Below, piece by piece: positions 41,425-53,250 of a stretch of DNA of 64,000 bases. The DNA comes from Craspedostauros australis (Eukaryota > Bacillariophyta > Bacillariophyceae > Mastogloiales > Achnanthaceae): the NCBI GenBank assembly GCA_026770025.1, contig JAMXDE010000013.1, positions 1,674,001 to 1,738,000 of the forward strand. The letters run 5' to 3'. Position numbers and translations under genes: made by a program. Within the stretch, counting starts at the first letter, position 1; each line of letters starts with the position of its first letter. The notes under the pieces were generated by a model, which had not been told where the DNA came from, ran no database searches, and worked only from the letters and a program-made list of their open reading frames with translations.

Positions 41425-41616
41425 AGTTGAGATTCAATGAGGGACAGACTATTACCGGACACGGTATCAACCCGATGGGAGAAATTCTTGTTTTGGCGCG
41501 TAATCTTCCGACTTGATTGACCACCAAATCTTTTCTCCTCCTTTCTCTCCTCCATTCACGAATCCATCATGACTCAAGAATGACCGACCTGACTCACACC
41601 CCACCTTGGGAACTAT
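41425..41616 (+). repeat. Solo LTR, copia family B, left piece
   Basis: Starts AGTTGAGATTCAATGAG; interrupted at GGGAACTAT by PiggyBac copy 1. With 46516-47007 it sums to 684 bp. Confidence 0.9.
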
Positions 41617-42591
41617 CCCTTCGTGACCTAGGGGATTACTTCGATCCAATATTAATTTCATTCTCACCCCATTCCGTTTTTGACCGCAACTGTTACATGT
41701 ACCCCTCCACTTTTCTTGTACCAACGGAATCCCTGGGAGTTTGCGCTTCTTCCGATCTTCCTGAATCAGGGGTCTTCTTACTGCGGTTGAGTCGCCATCG
41801 GCCTCCGAAGTACTCGTGAATCGTTTTTTCAGCGACGGGACTGACGGGAAAACTCATCAGCGAGGCCATCATCGCTGATTTTCGCGACACATCAATGATT
41901 TTTTCGGTGCTCACATCGCTCACGTCTCTCAACTCGATCGCCGTTTTCGCATGCATCACTTGGCATGCGTGTTCATACAGCTCCATGGATGCCTCCCAGC
42001 ACATGGCTTCGCTGGTGATCTCCGTGGCCCATCGCTCATGGACCATTCTTCGTTGTGCTCAATCTCCTTGATTGTTTCTTCTCACCGTCGAAGAGATCGT
42101 CACGATTGTTGATCACAAAATTGAAATCACAATTCCAACGATGCCACATCATCGATCGCCCATCACAACACAAGCACAGCAGATCTCGTCCACCCGCGGC
42201 CATGCCCACATCATCTCCGTCCTCTCCCACATCCAAGCACGTCAAAGCATCCAAGCCTCCCCCAATTGGTGCGGCAAGCTACAATTGTGCCGAACCCTTT
42301 GTGGTATTCCTCAATGGCAATCGGAAAGAATTGCTTCATGCTACTAATGGAGCGACAGGAAACCGCTCTGCAGGAGCACCAACTGTGAGCAGCAAGGGAG
42401 TATGCAATGGCAACAGTGCCTGCATCAGCGTGGCTGGTACCACCACCATCAGCAGCACCGCAAGCAGAATCGAAAGCAACAGGCGCAGCAGTCGCATCCT
42501 CAACCGCCTCAAATGCAAACTTGCGTTGAGGCGAAAAAGCCATCATGAGAGAAGCGGCACAATCGCAGCCAATGACACCAATGATGGCACA

Positions 42592-42752
42592 GCCAGCCAC
42601 GATCGCACGCCCAGCCACGATGGCACACCCAGCCACGATGGCACGCCCAGCCACGATGGCACACCCAGCCACGATGGCACACCCAGCCATGATGGCACAC
42701 CCAGCCACGATGGCACACCCAGCCACGATGGCACACCCAGCAATGATGGATC
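42592..42752. repeat. 18-bp minisatellite in PiggyBac N-terminus
   Basis: About nine copies of CCCAGCCACGATGGCACA, coding SHDGTP repeats. Copy 2 has a shorter related ASNDGT array. Confidence 0.92.
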
Positions 42753-43302
42753 AATGCGTGCAGATCACACCACTTTCATCGGTGCTGCCATGGTTACTGA
42801 CAGAGCAACTGCTACAGATGGCACAATCATGGACAACAATGAAATTGCAAATGACAATGCAACTGGTGCGGATGGCACAGCCATTCCTGTGCATGGCGCC
42901 AACAAAAATGTTGGCTATGCACCACTCCCCATCAGTTCCCACATGCCACTCTTCCGGTCAGTTGGAGGTGTCAACCCATCAGTTGATACTATCCTGGAGG
43001 TTTACTTCTCACGACAACTCATTGAATCCATTCAAGTCCACACCAACAACCATATCTTCAACAGTGGATCCACAGCCAGCTTTGTTACAGTGAAGGAGAT
43101 CTACCTCTTCCTTGCAATCTACTACTACATGGGAGTCTTCAAGGCACCGGCCAAGCGGGATTATTGGCGTGCCCCTTCCATTGGCGTACCATCCCACTTG
43201 CTGACAAAGTACATGACACGGGCAAGATACGAAGTTGTGTGGAACCACATTCACTTCACAGCTGTGAGGGGCACAATTGCTGCTGACACGAAGAAGGCCA
43301 CT

Positions 43303-44138
43303 TGTCAGGAATCGGGTGTTCTGAAACACCATATTGCCGCACCTCCCAAGAGTAAGGAACCGAACGTCGGGATATTCTACATTACCGCAACTCCCACGTT
43401 TGATCATTGTGACACAGAAAAATGTGAGCTGCACGTAACTCGCGGTGGAGAACGACACGTGCCGAATGCGAACCATGCCCTGACGTTCATGACTCCAATG
43501 CAGGAATGCGAATCACACGTGTATGTCGCAGGGGGCAGGGATGTTGGAATCGTGACCAACATCACGATACGAGCGACTACGGCCCCCATGTCGCAACCAA
43601 TGAGAAAAGAGTACTGGAGGAAGGCCAACATCACGAAGTGTGAGACGACCTGTGAACGAACCTGGTATGAGGAACATCCAGGAAGCCGGTGAAGTGATCG
43701 GCGAAGAAACAATCAGAAACGATCGGAGTCGATCGGAGATGATCGGAGATGTGAAATGATCGGAGATGTTTGATGGTCGAGGAGCTGAGTGAGCTCCCAA
43801 CCAAGGTGTTCCCGTGACAAATGGGAAACCCTGATCTGATTGAATGAGCCGATCTGTGTCATGCCTACGACTCGGTGATGTCTAAGGCATCGAGACTATC
43901 AGCGGAGGACAACGTGCTAATGTGCACGAACATGGGGTACTCGGTGGTGCATGCATGTCCATGGTGAATTTGCGATGAATGCAAGATGGATGCCTGCTAG
44001 ACCAACAGAGGGACCCATGGCAATCTCAGGAGGAGATTGGACTTTGCAATTGAGAGCAATGAAGAGCTCACAGTTCAGAGAAGTAGATTCTAACAAACGA
44101 TTAGTTCTCTACTATCACACCACCCCGGATTTCCAACA
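43303..44138 (+). repeat. Solo LTR, family E, in PiggyBac copy 1
   Basis: 836 bp starting TGTCAGGAATCGG and ending TTTCCAACA, flanked by GCCACT on both sides (43297-43302, 44139-44144). Removing it and one flank restores alignment with copy 2. Contains GATCGGAGATG short repeats near 43730. Confidence 0.85.
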
Positions 44139-44780
44139 GCCACTGACTCAGATGACGAGGATGTCAGTGACAGCGAAGACGATCTCGTCCAGAGCCGATA
44201 CAATTCTCTCACAAGTGCAACCATCAGCAGCTCGCCCTCAATTCGATCTGCAACTTCGAGCCTCTCTGCATCCACAGCCACCAACCAAACCCTGTACACG
44301 CAGCCCCACATTCCTCCTACACCGATCGTTGACAGCAACAGAAGCTGGTATCACAAGATCCAACCACTGCTTGACCATGTCAATCAGGTGTCGAAGAGTA
44401 TCTGCATCAAGCCAGGCTTTGCCTGTGCAATCGATGAGATGATGGTGAGATTCAAGGGCAGGTCCAGGCAGACCACTCGGATGAAGCAGAAACCCATCAA
44501 AGAGGGGTACAAATTCTATGCTCTGTGCTGCTCGAAGACTGGATTTGGATATCATGTACTGCCTGCAGGACGTCTGGACACCACAACAAAGATCAACAAC
44601 ACTGTGGAGGAGCTCATGAAGACATTGGATCCAACAAATCATCATGTTGTTGCAATGGACAACCTCTTCGCAACCAAGACAGTCATGGCAAAGTCAAGAG
44701 AGATGGGTATCGGAGTTGTTGGCACTGCAAGGAGGAGGAACGGATTCCCCAGCACAGAGGTGAAGGAGGTCGATGACATG

Positions 44781-45572
44781 TGTTGGCAAGTTCCGCGCAC
44801 GGTAACCTACGATCGTGGAAGATGGTGTTGGTTGATAGTCTTCTGTTTGCTATTTCATTAGTTGGCTACTCCGATGCTCTCGGTGTACGCCGTTCTCTTG
44901 CCCGATGCTCTCGGCGCTTCAATCTGTTTTGTAGATTCAGTCTCCGACTATGAGTCGGTACGCGAGATGCTCTCTCGCTCCTTTCTGTATTCTCTCTCTC
45001 TCAACATCGTGTGCTCGTCGCGCATGATACTCCGTGTTCGATACGTACTCCGTATTCGACACTCCGTTCATTCAGTACTGGCTCCTACTCCATGAGTACT
45101 CGCCATTTGAAGTTCACCTTCTGTATCCATGATGCTGATGCCCTTTGGTCATCGGATCTTCGCCTCCTGCTCTGACTTGGAGACAGATGTCGACGTGGTG
45201 ACACGATGACATCCTGTCGACGTCAGTAGGCGTCCTTCTGCTCTCCAGATGTCACGTTCCATTGGTGATGCAGTAGTCTGTCAGATGATATTGTCATCTG
45301 AGGTTTAGTTGGGAAGTACCTCGAGATTCTCTTGGTACCATTGATGGATGGACGGACGATCTTCCAATTCTCTCAGAAATCGTCATTTGCAAATTTCCTC
45401 CAGAAATCTTGCTCCTTTTCGTGTGTTCCATTTCCGCTGTAATTCTGACGAATCACAGTATCCTATCGACACGAGTGTAGTTATACCGTCCAAGTGTGTA
45501 TGAGAGAATAACGGGTGAACGATGCACATATACACGTACATCTCGACATATACTCACATGTACATCTCGACA
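44781..45572 (+). repeat. Solo LTR, family D, in PiggyBac copy 1
   Basis: 792 bp starting TGTTGGCAAGTTCC and ending ACATCTCGACA (TG...CA), flanked by GACATG on both sides (44775-44780, 45573-45578). Same family as 11751-13033. Removing it restores the transposase frame. Confidence 0.9.
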
Positions 45573-46515
45573 GACATGCGCTTCAACTCACTCTATGTCT
45601 GGATTGAGAACAATCAGTACGTGGTGACCAGGTGGATTGACAACAATGTGGTGTTGATGGTCAGTACGGTGCACCATGGGAACGAGTCAGTCCTTTGCAA
45701 TCGCCACAAGCCAAGAAAGAACAAGGTGAATGCAGGGCACTTGGAGATGGTCTGGGGGAGCAAGTACTCTGCTCACATCTGAATCCCAAAGATGATTGAC
45801 GACTACAATCATTGGATGCTTGGAGTTGACAAATGCGATCAACTCATCGCATACTATCGCCCTGACTTGAGGGCTCAGAGAGTATGGATGCCCCTCATGT
45901 TCCACTTGTTGGACATCATGCGCGTCAATACTTGGATTGCATTCAATCACCTGGCAAGGGAGCAAGATCGATTGAGAAGCAAGGCATTCATGATCGAGAT
46001 GATTGAGGCTCTGGTCCGCAAAGGGAATGAGGCAGACTTGATGGCAACAAGGTCAAGCCGCGAGAGAGTCCCACACACCATTCGAACAAGGAATCGGATG
46101 AGCTCCTGCTCTCCAAAGCTGCCCAGATCGAGGTTGGAGGGGAGATTCGAAGATCACAAGGAGATCATCAGCAGGGACGGAAGCCAGAAGGCTTGCAGAT
46201 ACTGTTCTCATCTTAAAGCAAAAGCAAAGCTCGAAGGGAGGCCAGCACATGAACCAAGCAGAGTCAGAAGGGTGTGCAGTGTGTGTGGAATCCATGTCTG
46301 TAAGCTGCACTGGAATGTATTTCATGGGAAGGATGACGAGAGTATCACCAACTCTGAAGAGAGTGAAGTGACCATTACAGTCTAAATTCCAGTTTAGAGA
46401 CAAGTACAGAATTAGTTTTCATACGTAGGACATGGTAGGGAAAAGCTGTAGAAATTTAACACGGAGGCTTTATAATGGCTCTGACAGATCCTTTAGGGCT
46501 GGTCCACAAAGGGAT

Positions 46516-47007
46516 ATGCTCCTCAGATCCTTTTACTACGCCACACCTCGATTCCCTCCATGCTGATGACTGCTGCACTATTGCTGTAGCCTTGACGCGT
46601 GTATCCAATCTGCTTCAACTCGAGCAATGGAATCCGAGGGTAAGCTCCAATCACAGCCACTGCTTCATGATCGTCACTATTGAGTGTCATGACCTACACT
46701 GCAGTGTATCTACGTGTATGGAAAGCAAGGCACTGTAATAATCGTCTACCCCAAGCACTGAGCCAAGTACATCAGTGCAGGGTCTTGCCAAGTTGTGTGG
46801 CATCGTTTCTTCACCCTACTAACACTACCAGCTAACTCATAATAAACAGACAAGGATTAGCTACAAAGAACTCTTCTACTCATCGTTACAGTAACAACTA
46901 TTCAACCAGTACACCTCTCTTGAACTGCATCACACGGCTATCCCGAAGCCGGCAGATCCAAGAGGCATCCTCCACCGATTCGCGCCGTCTACGCACGAAT
47001 CCTAACT
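46516..47007 (+). repeat. Solo LTR, copia family B, right piece
   Basis: Continues from ATGCTCCTCAGATCC to GAATCCTAACT. Flanks AAATC (41420-41424) and AAATG (47008-47012) match at 4 of 5 bases and may be an aged target duplication. Confidence 0.88.
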
Positions 47008-48046
47008 AAATGCTTCTTCCTCTTCCCCCTTTTCCCATTCACGGATCATCGCTGACTCAATCTGCATGATCAACTTGATCCAAGCTGTTCTAGGAACTCT
47101 ATGCTCCCTAAATCCTTGTATTGCAACTTGTCTCGACTCCCTTGTCAGCTATGACACCTGCTTCCTCTACTTGATAACAACAAGGAGATCCAACCTGCTC
47201 CAACACAAGCCAGGAATCCAACTGTAACTCCCATCACCTGTCTGCTGTATCTCCACCTACAACTCCAAACAAGATGTCAAGTTCTTGTACTTGAATGTAG
47301 AAAGACTACTGCAGACAGTAAAGGTAACAGAGAGCAAGGAGCCCTGTCCGTTCTCAACTCTGAACCTCTGAGGATGAGTGCAGAGCCGCACCAGTCATGT
47401 GAACATCGTTTCTTCATCCTACCTTCATCATCTGATCAACTCACAATGCAGAACTATCGAATACCAAATAGCACAACTCAAGATCAGTGCAAACATCACT
47501 TATCTACTCATTGTCAACACTACTACTTCCCAGATGGTCATTCCTCGCTAACTGCATCAACAACTTCCTTTGAACTGGCAGTCAGCAAAGCCTTCCCTTC
47601 CGGATCGTGTCACAACAGCACACGAAAATCCAACGACTATGGTGTTAGTACCTTCATTGAAGTCGGCAACAATCGTTGCTGAAAGGAGTCTGTTTGGCCA
47701 GGCCGGATTCACGAGGTCTCCGCAATGAATTCAATCGTGGTTTTCGGTACCACTGGTACAGACGAACATAGGTCAGACCCATGCACCACAAATTGACATG
47801 AGGAAAGATGGGAGGCAACACACTCGTCTCATCTGGGTCTGCAACAATGATGCACCATGTCCCAAGTGACCCTATCGGAGTCTCCGCGAGCATTTGAGTG
47901 TGGCTACACCTTGCGTCAAGTTCCCAAGACCTCTAGCTATGGGTAGATGTCGTCCAAGTGTCTTACGGGCTATGGTGCGAAATGGACTGTCGAAGATTAG
48001 AGGAACCCACGGCCCAAATATCTCGCGAACTCAATTATGTACATGC
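47008..48046. other. Diverged LTR remnant and unassigned sequence
   Basis: About 47020-47620 follows the layout of the family B LTR (CCCATTCACGGATCATC, GGAACTCTATGCTCC, CATCGTTTCTTCATCCTACC) at much lower identity, so it is a related, older LTR without clear ends. 47620-48046 holds no recognised gene. Confidence 0.5.
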
Positions 48047-51000
48047 TTACAGAACATCTAAATTAATTTCAGCGAACATCTTGTGGGCAGTCTCGATGCA
48101 CATGCGGGCATCGGTAGTGTGCCGGGCTTGGCCTGACTGTCGCCCTCCGTTGGTTCCTTCGGATGTAACGATGAATTGATCCTGCGGGTACGTCGCCCTC
48201 ATCTGCTGCACCTTTGCCGTTGCGCCCCATTCATCATACAACGATAGCGCATTCGACAGATACTGTCGTGACCAGAATGCGTTGTCAGTGGCATCCTCAT
48301 GACTTGCGCCATGTGAGCGGGGGTTGACCACAGTGGGTGCGGACATGAAGTATGCACCAGCCAACTCGTACGCCAAGGCCGTATCGTGGATGTGACCGGA
48401 CCGGGCCGAGCACGATATCGCCTTGTTGTATGCCGCCTTCGCGATATCGATGGATCGGGATGACGATGCCGCTTCGATATCTGCCTCCATCAGCAGAAAG
48501 CGATGCAGGTTGTTACCGCCCTTTGCTTCGATGCAGTATTTCATTTGGGCGAGAAATTGCCTTGCTCGTCGGAGGTACTTCCGATGCCGCCGTTGCTGAT
48601 TTTGTTGCCTGTACTGCCGAGCCAACCTGGAGCAGATGAGTCCGGAATGGTAGATCTTCGTAGATTCCATCATGTACGTGGCCTCCAGCTTGCTTACAGC
48701 GTAGAATGGCTTGATGTACGCTTTGCCTTGCTCCAGCTGGCCGAAGTATGTTGCGAGCTGAATGCGACTCCAGTAGAAGAGCATCCAAGTCAAGTACTCG
48801 GAGGCGCCGATCTTGTCCAAAGGTGGTGGCACCACCACCGTGATCCAAGGGTGGCTATCGTCGTAGTCACGCAACAAATACTCGATGGTGTAGTGGATAT
48901 GGTCATGAACAGATGCGATTGCCGTGAGGTTGTAGTGCCGTAGCTGCTGAATGAACTTGCGGCTGCTGTTCTGGAGCGGACCCAAGGGCAATCCATACAG
49001 GTACCTCATCAAGATCGTGCCCTCCCAGTTTCTGTACGCGTAGTCCAGCATGCCGGTTTCCATACCAGCTCTCTGACCGTCCTTCAGGGTCAGCAGTGCA
49101 ACATGAAGCGGTTCCGACCATGCAGTGATGAAGATGGTGAGGACCATGTTGAAGGCTGCGACAAGGTCTTTTGATGGCGTTGCTTCCATCATCTTCTGGC
49201 CGATGATCGAGAGCCGTTGTCCTCTCTCCGAATCTCCCAAATTATTCATCGAGAACGATCCCAGCACCATGCATCCGTGGGCACCATCAGCAATAAGGCC
49301 GTGCTTGAAAGTGAGTCGCACCAGCCGTGTAATCAGGAAGATTGTAGTTCCATGTTGCTGAGCATGATATGAACATTCGATCGATAGCCGCATCAGCGCC
49401 ATTACAAACTTCAATTTTTCATCTGTCATGGTCGGCTTTGATAGGATTTCATCATCCGTGTGCTTGTCGAGGTGTTTCCGAATGTATCGAATATCCCAGA
49501 ACGCAAGCGCAAGGTGGTTCCTCCGAGGGAACTTGTACATCGTGCGGATCGACTCAAACAGCAAGACCAAGGCCTCGTTGTATCGGCTGATTCGACTGAG
49601 AGAGTGTACGAGAGCAATCTTGGTTGAGATGACATCAGCGGCACTCGTGCTCTTGCTCAGAACAGTTTTGCATAGCGCTGATCCACGGTCATGGTAGCCA
49701 AGGCTCAGCTCGACCTTTGCCAAGGTCTTGTACACCTCAAGGCACAGATCATGTTGCGTTTCCCACGCATCATGGACCATGGTTTCGATCATCTGTAAGG
49801 CTCGGTTGAGATACTTCGATGCGTGCACAAAGGCAGAGACTGAGACTGCCATCTGACCCGCTGTGAGGTTGAGGTGGACCAAATCGAGCGGCGAAACGAC
49901 TTCAACTGGAGGCAACATCACCGGCATCGATTCGAATTGGTCCGCAGCAACGAACACCATCCAGCTCTCTCCCAGAATGGGGTGTGATGTAAGCTCCATC
50001 AAGGCCTTCCCGAGGCGATGCCTGAGACATTCGAGTTCCTTGCCCTTCGGGGTCATGGCATGGGCTGCTTGCTGGATCCGGTCGTGAACGAATCTGTACA
50101 CGCATGGGGTAGCGGCAGCGGCAGCTTCTGAGGAAGGACGCGTGCCTATGTCAATAGGCTTCTTCTTGTCTGCGTCTGCCAATGCCATCCCTTCCTGCGG
50201 GGCTTGCGTTTGGGCTTGCGTTCGCGCGGGACCAACTTTCTGGAGCAAGCCTTCCTTCGTGGCAGTTTCCAGGATGCTTTCCAGGTTGCCCGCCTCGGTG
50301 GCGTTTCCGCCATGGTCCAACCCATCGGCAGCAGTGATGTTGGAGCGATGCCATTCTGCCTCCTTCTCCAGTAAGATCTCCAGCACGGACTGGTTGAACG
50401 TCGATCGAAGGAAGGATGCCATCATCAGGCAGGTCTGGACATCTTGTGGTAGCGAATGTAGCTTGGATGTGATGAGGTCGATGACATTCGCTGCCAGATC
50501 CAAGTTCTTGGCTGCTCGTTCGTGATCCCAGTCCCACTGCATGGTATGGATGTTGCGAGCCAGGATCTGCTTCCTATGAAGCTCCTCCAGGGATTGCATA
50601 ACGTACAGGACGTTCCCCTTCGTCTTGTTGTGCAGCGTCGTCGCCAGCTCGTTGACCTTGTGATTGACGTCCAGCTTGAGTCCGTTCGCAATATACTGTG
50701 CGACTTGCTCCTTGGTGAAGTCGTTGAGTGGAATCTCGTGGATCCTCTGCGCTTCGGTCTGCTTCCACTCTTTCAGCATGATGTTGAGTGGATGCCGATC
50801 ATCGTCGTTGACCTCGTTGGAGCGGTAGGATCCGATCAACAGCAAATTCTGGATAGACGTATCCACGAGGATGTCGGCAATGAGTTTCAATGACGCGTCG
50901 TCGGCCCATTGCAGATCTATCAAAATAGTTTGGGTGTGGCATGGTGAAGTATGAGATGGGATGGCGGAGCGGAGCGGAATAGCGAGAATGATGCGAAGGA

Positions 51001-52383
51001 CGGCGGATTGGGCCATGTGCGTATAGTTGTGAGTGTGCGAACAGATAAATGGGGAGTTGCTGCATTCTGTGATGACACACGAATAGACCATGGCAGTTGG
51101 TACTGTCCACTGCGATTGGCCACAGCCACCGTTCACTCACCATCGAGATACAACACTACTGGCTGTGTGGTCGTGCTGACCACCTTGATGATGACCTTGA
51201 AACCAAACACGATCTGTTGAAAGCCTGCGTCATGCGAGGTCAACGACTCGAGACTCTCTTCAACGGTCATCTCGGTGGTTTGACTCCCTGTCACGGATAG
51301 TGCGAGGGAACAAGCGTCCCCGTCCGAGTGCTTCAGGGATCCATGGATGCTTGATCTGTTTGTGTTGCGCGTGCCGAAGTCATACCCAACAGCAGCGCGG
51401 TTCGTTCCATCGGGATCGACCTTGCTCATGAGCTTGGCCAGCCCCGGGATGATGCGGTACGACAGCTTTCGGCGGGTCGCATCCAGCTTCTCGCAGATGG
51501 CGGTTGCGATACGCTCGCATTCTTTGATGTCGTCCGAGTTGGCCAATTGGAGGAAGAACTCTGAGAATGCTTCCGTGACAGCAGATAGCGCGCCGCCAAC
51601 ATTGAATTGATCGTATTTGCCCTTGCACAAGTAGCACGGCTTCGCGATAGATTGGGCAGCAGGCTGTGGCGTTGCTTGTTCTGTCGATGGTGTTGTTGCC
51701 GTTGGCGTTGCTGTTGGTTGCGCTTCGTCATCATTTGTTTCATCCTCCCGTTCGGTGTCGGCGGCTTTCGGTTGCTTCGCTTTGGCTAAAAGCGGGCGGA
51801 CGAATGCTTCCACCAATGCCGATTTGCCCGTCCCAGAGTGGCCATGAACCAGAACGACTTGCATCTCCTTGCTGACTTCCGTGTCCGGTGACGATGTTAC
51901 TGATTGCTTGCGACATAGCCGGCCATAGATCGATCTCAGCTTTTCCAACTCATCATCCCGACCAACGAATCCAGAATGAAGAAAGTCGAGCTTGTTCCAA
52001 GACGATGATGCATCATCGATGTCATCTTCGTCGATGCTGCTGCCGTTGCTCCTGGTACTGTTGGTTGGTCTTCTGGGTTGGTGAAAACTTCGGCTGCCCA
52101 GGTCACTACCATTGTGATCTGAATGCGTATTGTCCATGCTGTATATCTCGTGCTTGGACCCATCCTCGATTGACGATCGATCGCCGCCGATGGTGACGGT
52201 GGAGATGGTGGTTGAGTTACCGGAACGCACCGACGCGGTGGTGGCATCCTGACCCTGTCCGGACCGAAAGGAAAGCAAAGCTCTTCGCGACAGCCGCATG
52301 CTTGACGCGTTCCTCCCGACGTCGATCTTACTACTCGCCGTCATGTTGTTTGTCACTGCAGCGGTTGTCATCTTTGCGTCCAT
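48047..52383 (-). CDS. STAND/AAA-type ATPase with alpha-helical repeat region, copy 2 (two exons)
   Basis: Exon 1 runs from ATG 52383 to 51141, exon 2 from 50916 to 48047 (TAA). Intron 51140-50917 is 224 bp with GTGAGT and TTTTGATAG ends. The product is 1370 aa, the same length as copy 1 at 5310-9641, with Walker A GHSGTGKS and the spliced Walker B LDDLQWADD unchanged. Protein differences are few (for example DRHPLN for DQHPLN, VNHKVN for VNRKVN). Both copies keep every frame and splice site, so both may be expressed. As in copy 1 there is no cyclase or kinase domain after the helical region. The stop codon lies at the edge of the duplicated block. Confidence 0.85.
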
Positions 52384-52574
52384 GGATGCAAATGGAGGTT
52401 GATGGGATACTCGAAGTCCAACTCTTGTCGGCTGTTTCGATCGCAATTATGTTCGCTTTTCGATGAACAGATCAGACGAACAAAAAGACGGATCTGGTGT
52501 TGATGCGGTTGTGTTGTCCTCTCTGCCTCTTTGTGGTCCTCTATTGTTGTTGGTGCTCGTTTTGTAAATGCCTG
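48047..52574. repeat. Segmental duplication, copy 2 (ATPase gene block)
   Basis: Same-strand duplicate of 5310-9832; the offset is about 42.7 kb. Confidence 0.9.
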
Positions 52575-52852
52575 GGACATTCGGCAGAAAGTCGGGATTT
52601 GCTACAACCGGAAACGAGTTAAGTAACATAATATCATGATATTATGAATTGGTCATACATCATTGCCGCGTATTGCGTCAATTACTCCCTTGAGAGAACC
52701 TTGAGTCGAAACAGATAAACTCCCGACATTCCCGACAAGACACCCGACATTCCCGACAATCCCCACAATCCCAACATTCCTCACACAACAGTCGACATAC
52801 TCGACCAAAGTTGACAATCTGTTTGGATGACGTTGGCGGAGTGTGAGTGCTG
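52575..52852. other. Spacer with short repeats
   Basis: Contains ATATCATGATATTATG palindromic sequence near 52630 and a CCCGACATT repeat near 52730-52765. Ends with CTG, the target copy of H2. Confidence 0.5.
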
Positions 52853-53094
52853 GGACACCCGGCAAGTGCATTGAATACTTCAGTTTACGACTAGTACGAC
52901 TCGAAAGTGCTTTTTGTCATTTGTTGTGTTTCTTCGCTGTTTGTGAAATGTTGAGCAAGAAAATGTCGCAGCGACGTCTTGGTTTGATTCATTGATATTA
53001 ATAGTTTATCAATATGTGTTACTCGGACACATTCAGTCATTGATTCCGTTTTGTTGAAGCGTCATCGAGTCCCGTCGAACCTGCTTCCTTTTTC

Positions 53095-53250
53095 AAAAAA
53101 TGCATTTGCAGTGCATTTAATGCATTTGGGGTTCAAAAAATGCATTTGAAGTGCATTAAATGCAATTGTAGTGCATTAAATGCAAATGGAGTGCATTAAA
53201 TGCATTTGTAGTGCATTAAATGCAATTGGAGTGCATTAAATGCACTTCAT
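53095..53250. repeat. H2 left subterminal tandem array
   Basis: About eight copies of AAATGCATTTGNAGTGCATT-type units. Confidence 0.92.

Larger units (their letters stand above)
42202..46385 (+). pseudogene. PiggyBac transposase, disrupted copy
   Basis: Homologous throughout to the intact gene at 54809-57271. It starts at ATG 42202, is interrupted after KKAT by LTR E (43303-44138), resumes as TDSDDEDVSDSE, is interrupted again after EVDDM by LTR D (44781-45572), resumes as MRFNSLYVWIENN, and carries a nonsense change (TGA at 45781-45783 where copy 2 has CGA). Catalytic region AIDEMMVRFKGR and VAMDNLFATK are visible in the pieces, as is the C-terminal Cys/His cluster. It is not functional. 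Confidence 0.9.
41617..46513 (+). mobile_element. PiggyBac-like DNA transposon, copy 1 (decayed, with two nested solo LTRs)
   Basis: Ends CCCTTCGTGACCTAGGGG on the left and, as reverse complement on the right, CCCTTTGTGGACCAGCC. It interrupts the LTR whose empty form reads GGGAACTATATGCTC, leaving AT on both sides (41615-41616 and 46514-46515). The transposase frame inside is broken. The ends match copy 2 at 54681-57846. Confidence 0.88.

Noticed and set aside
42509-42754. Antisense frames reading GVPSWLGVPSW or HRGWVCHRGWV
   Set aside because: Opposite-strand reading of the 18-bp minisatellite in the PiggyBac gene.
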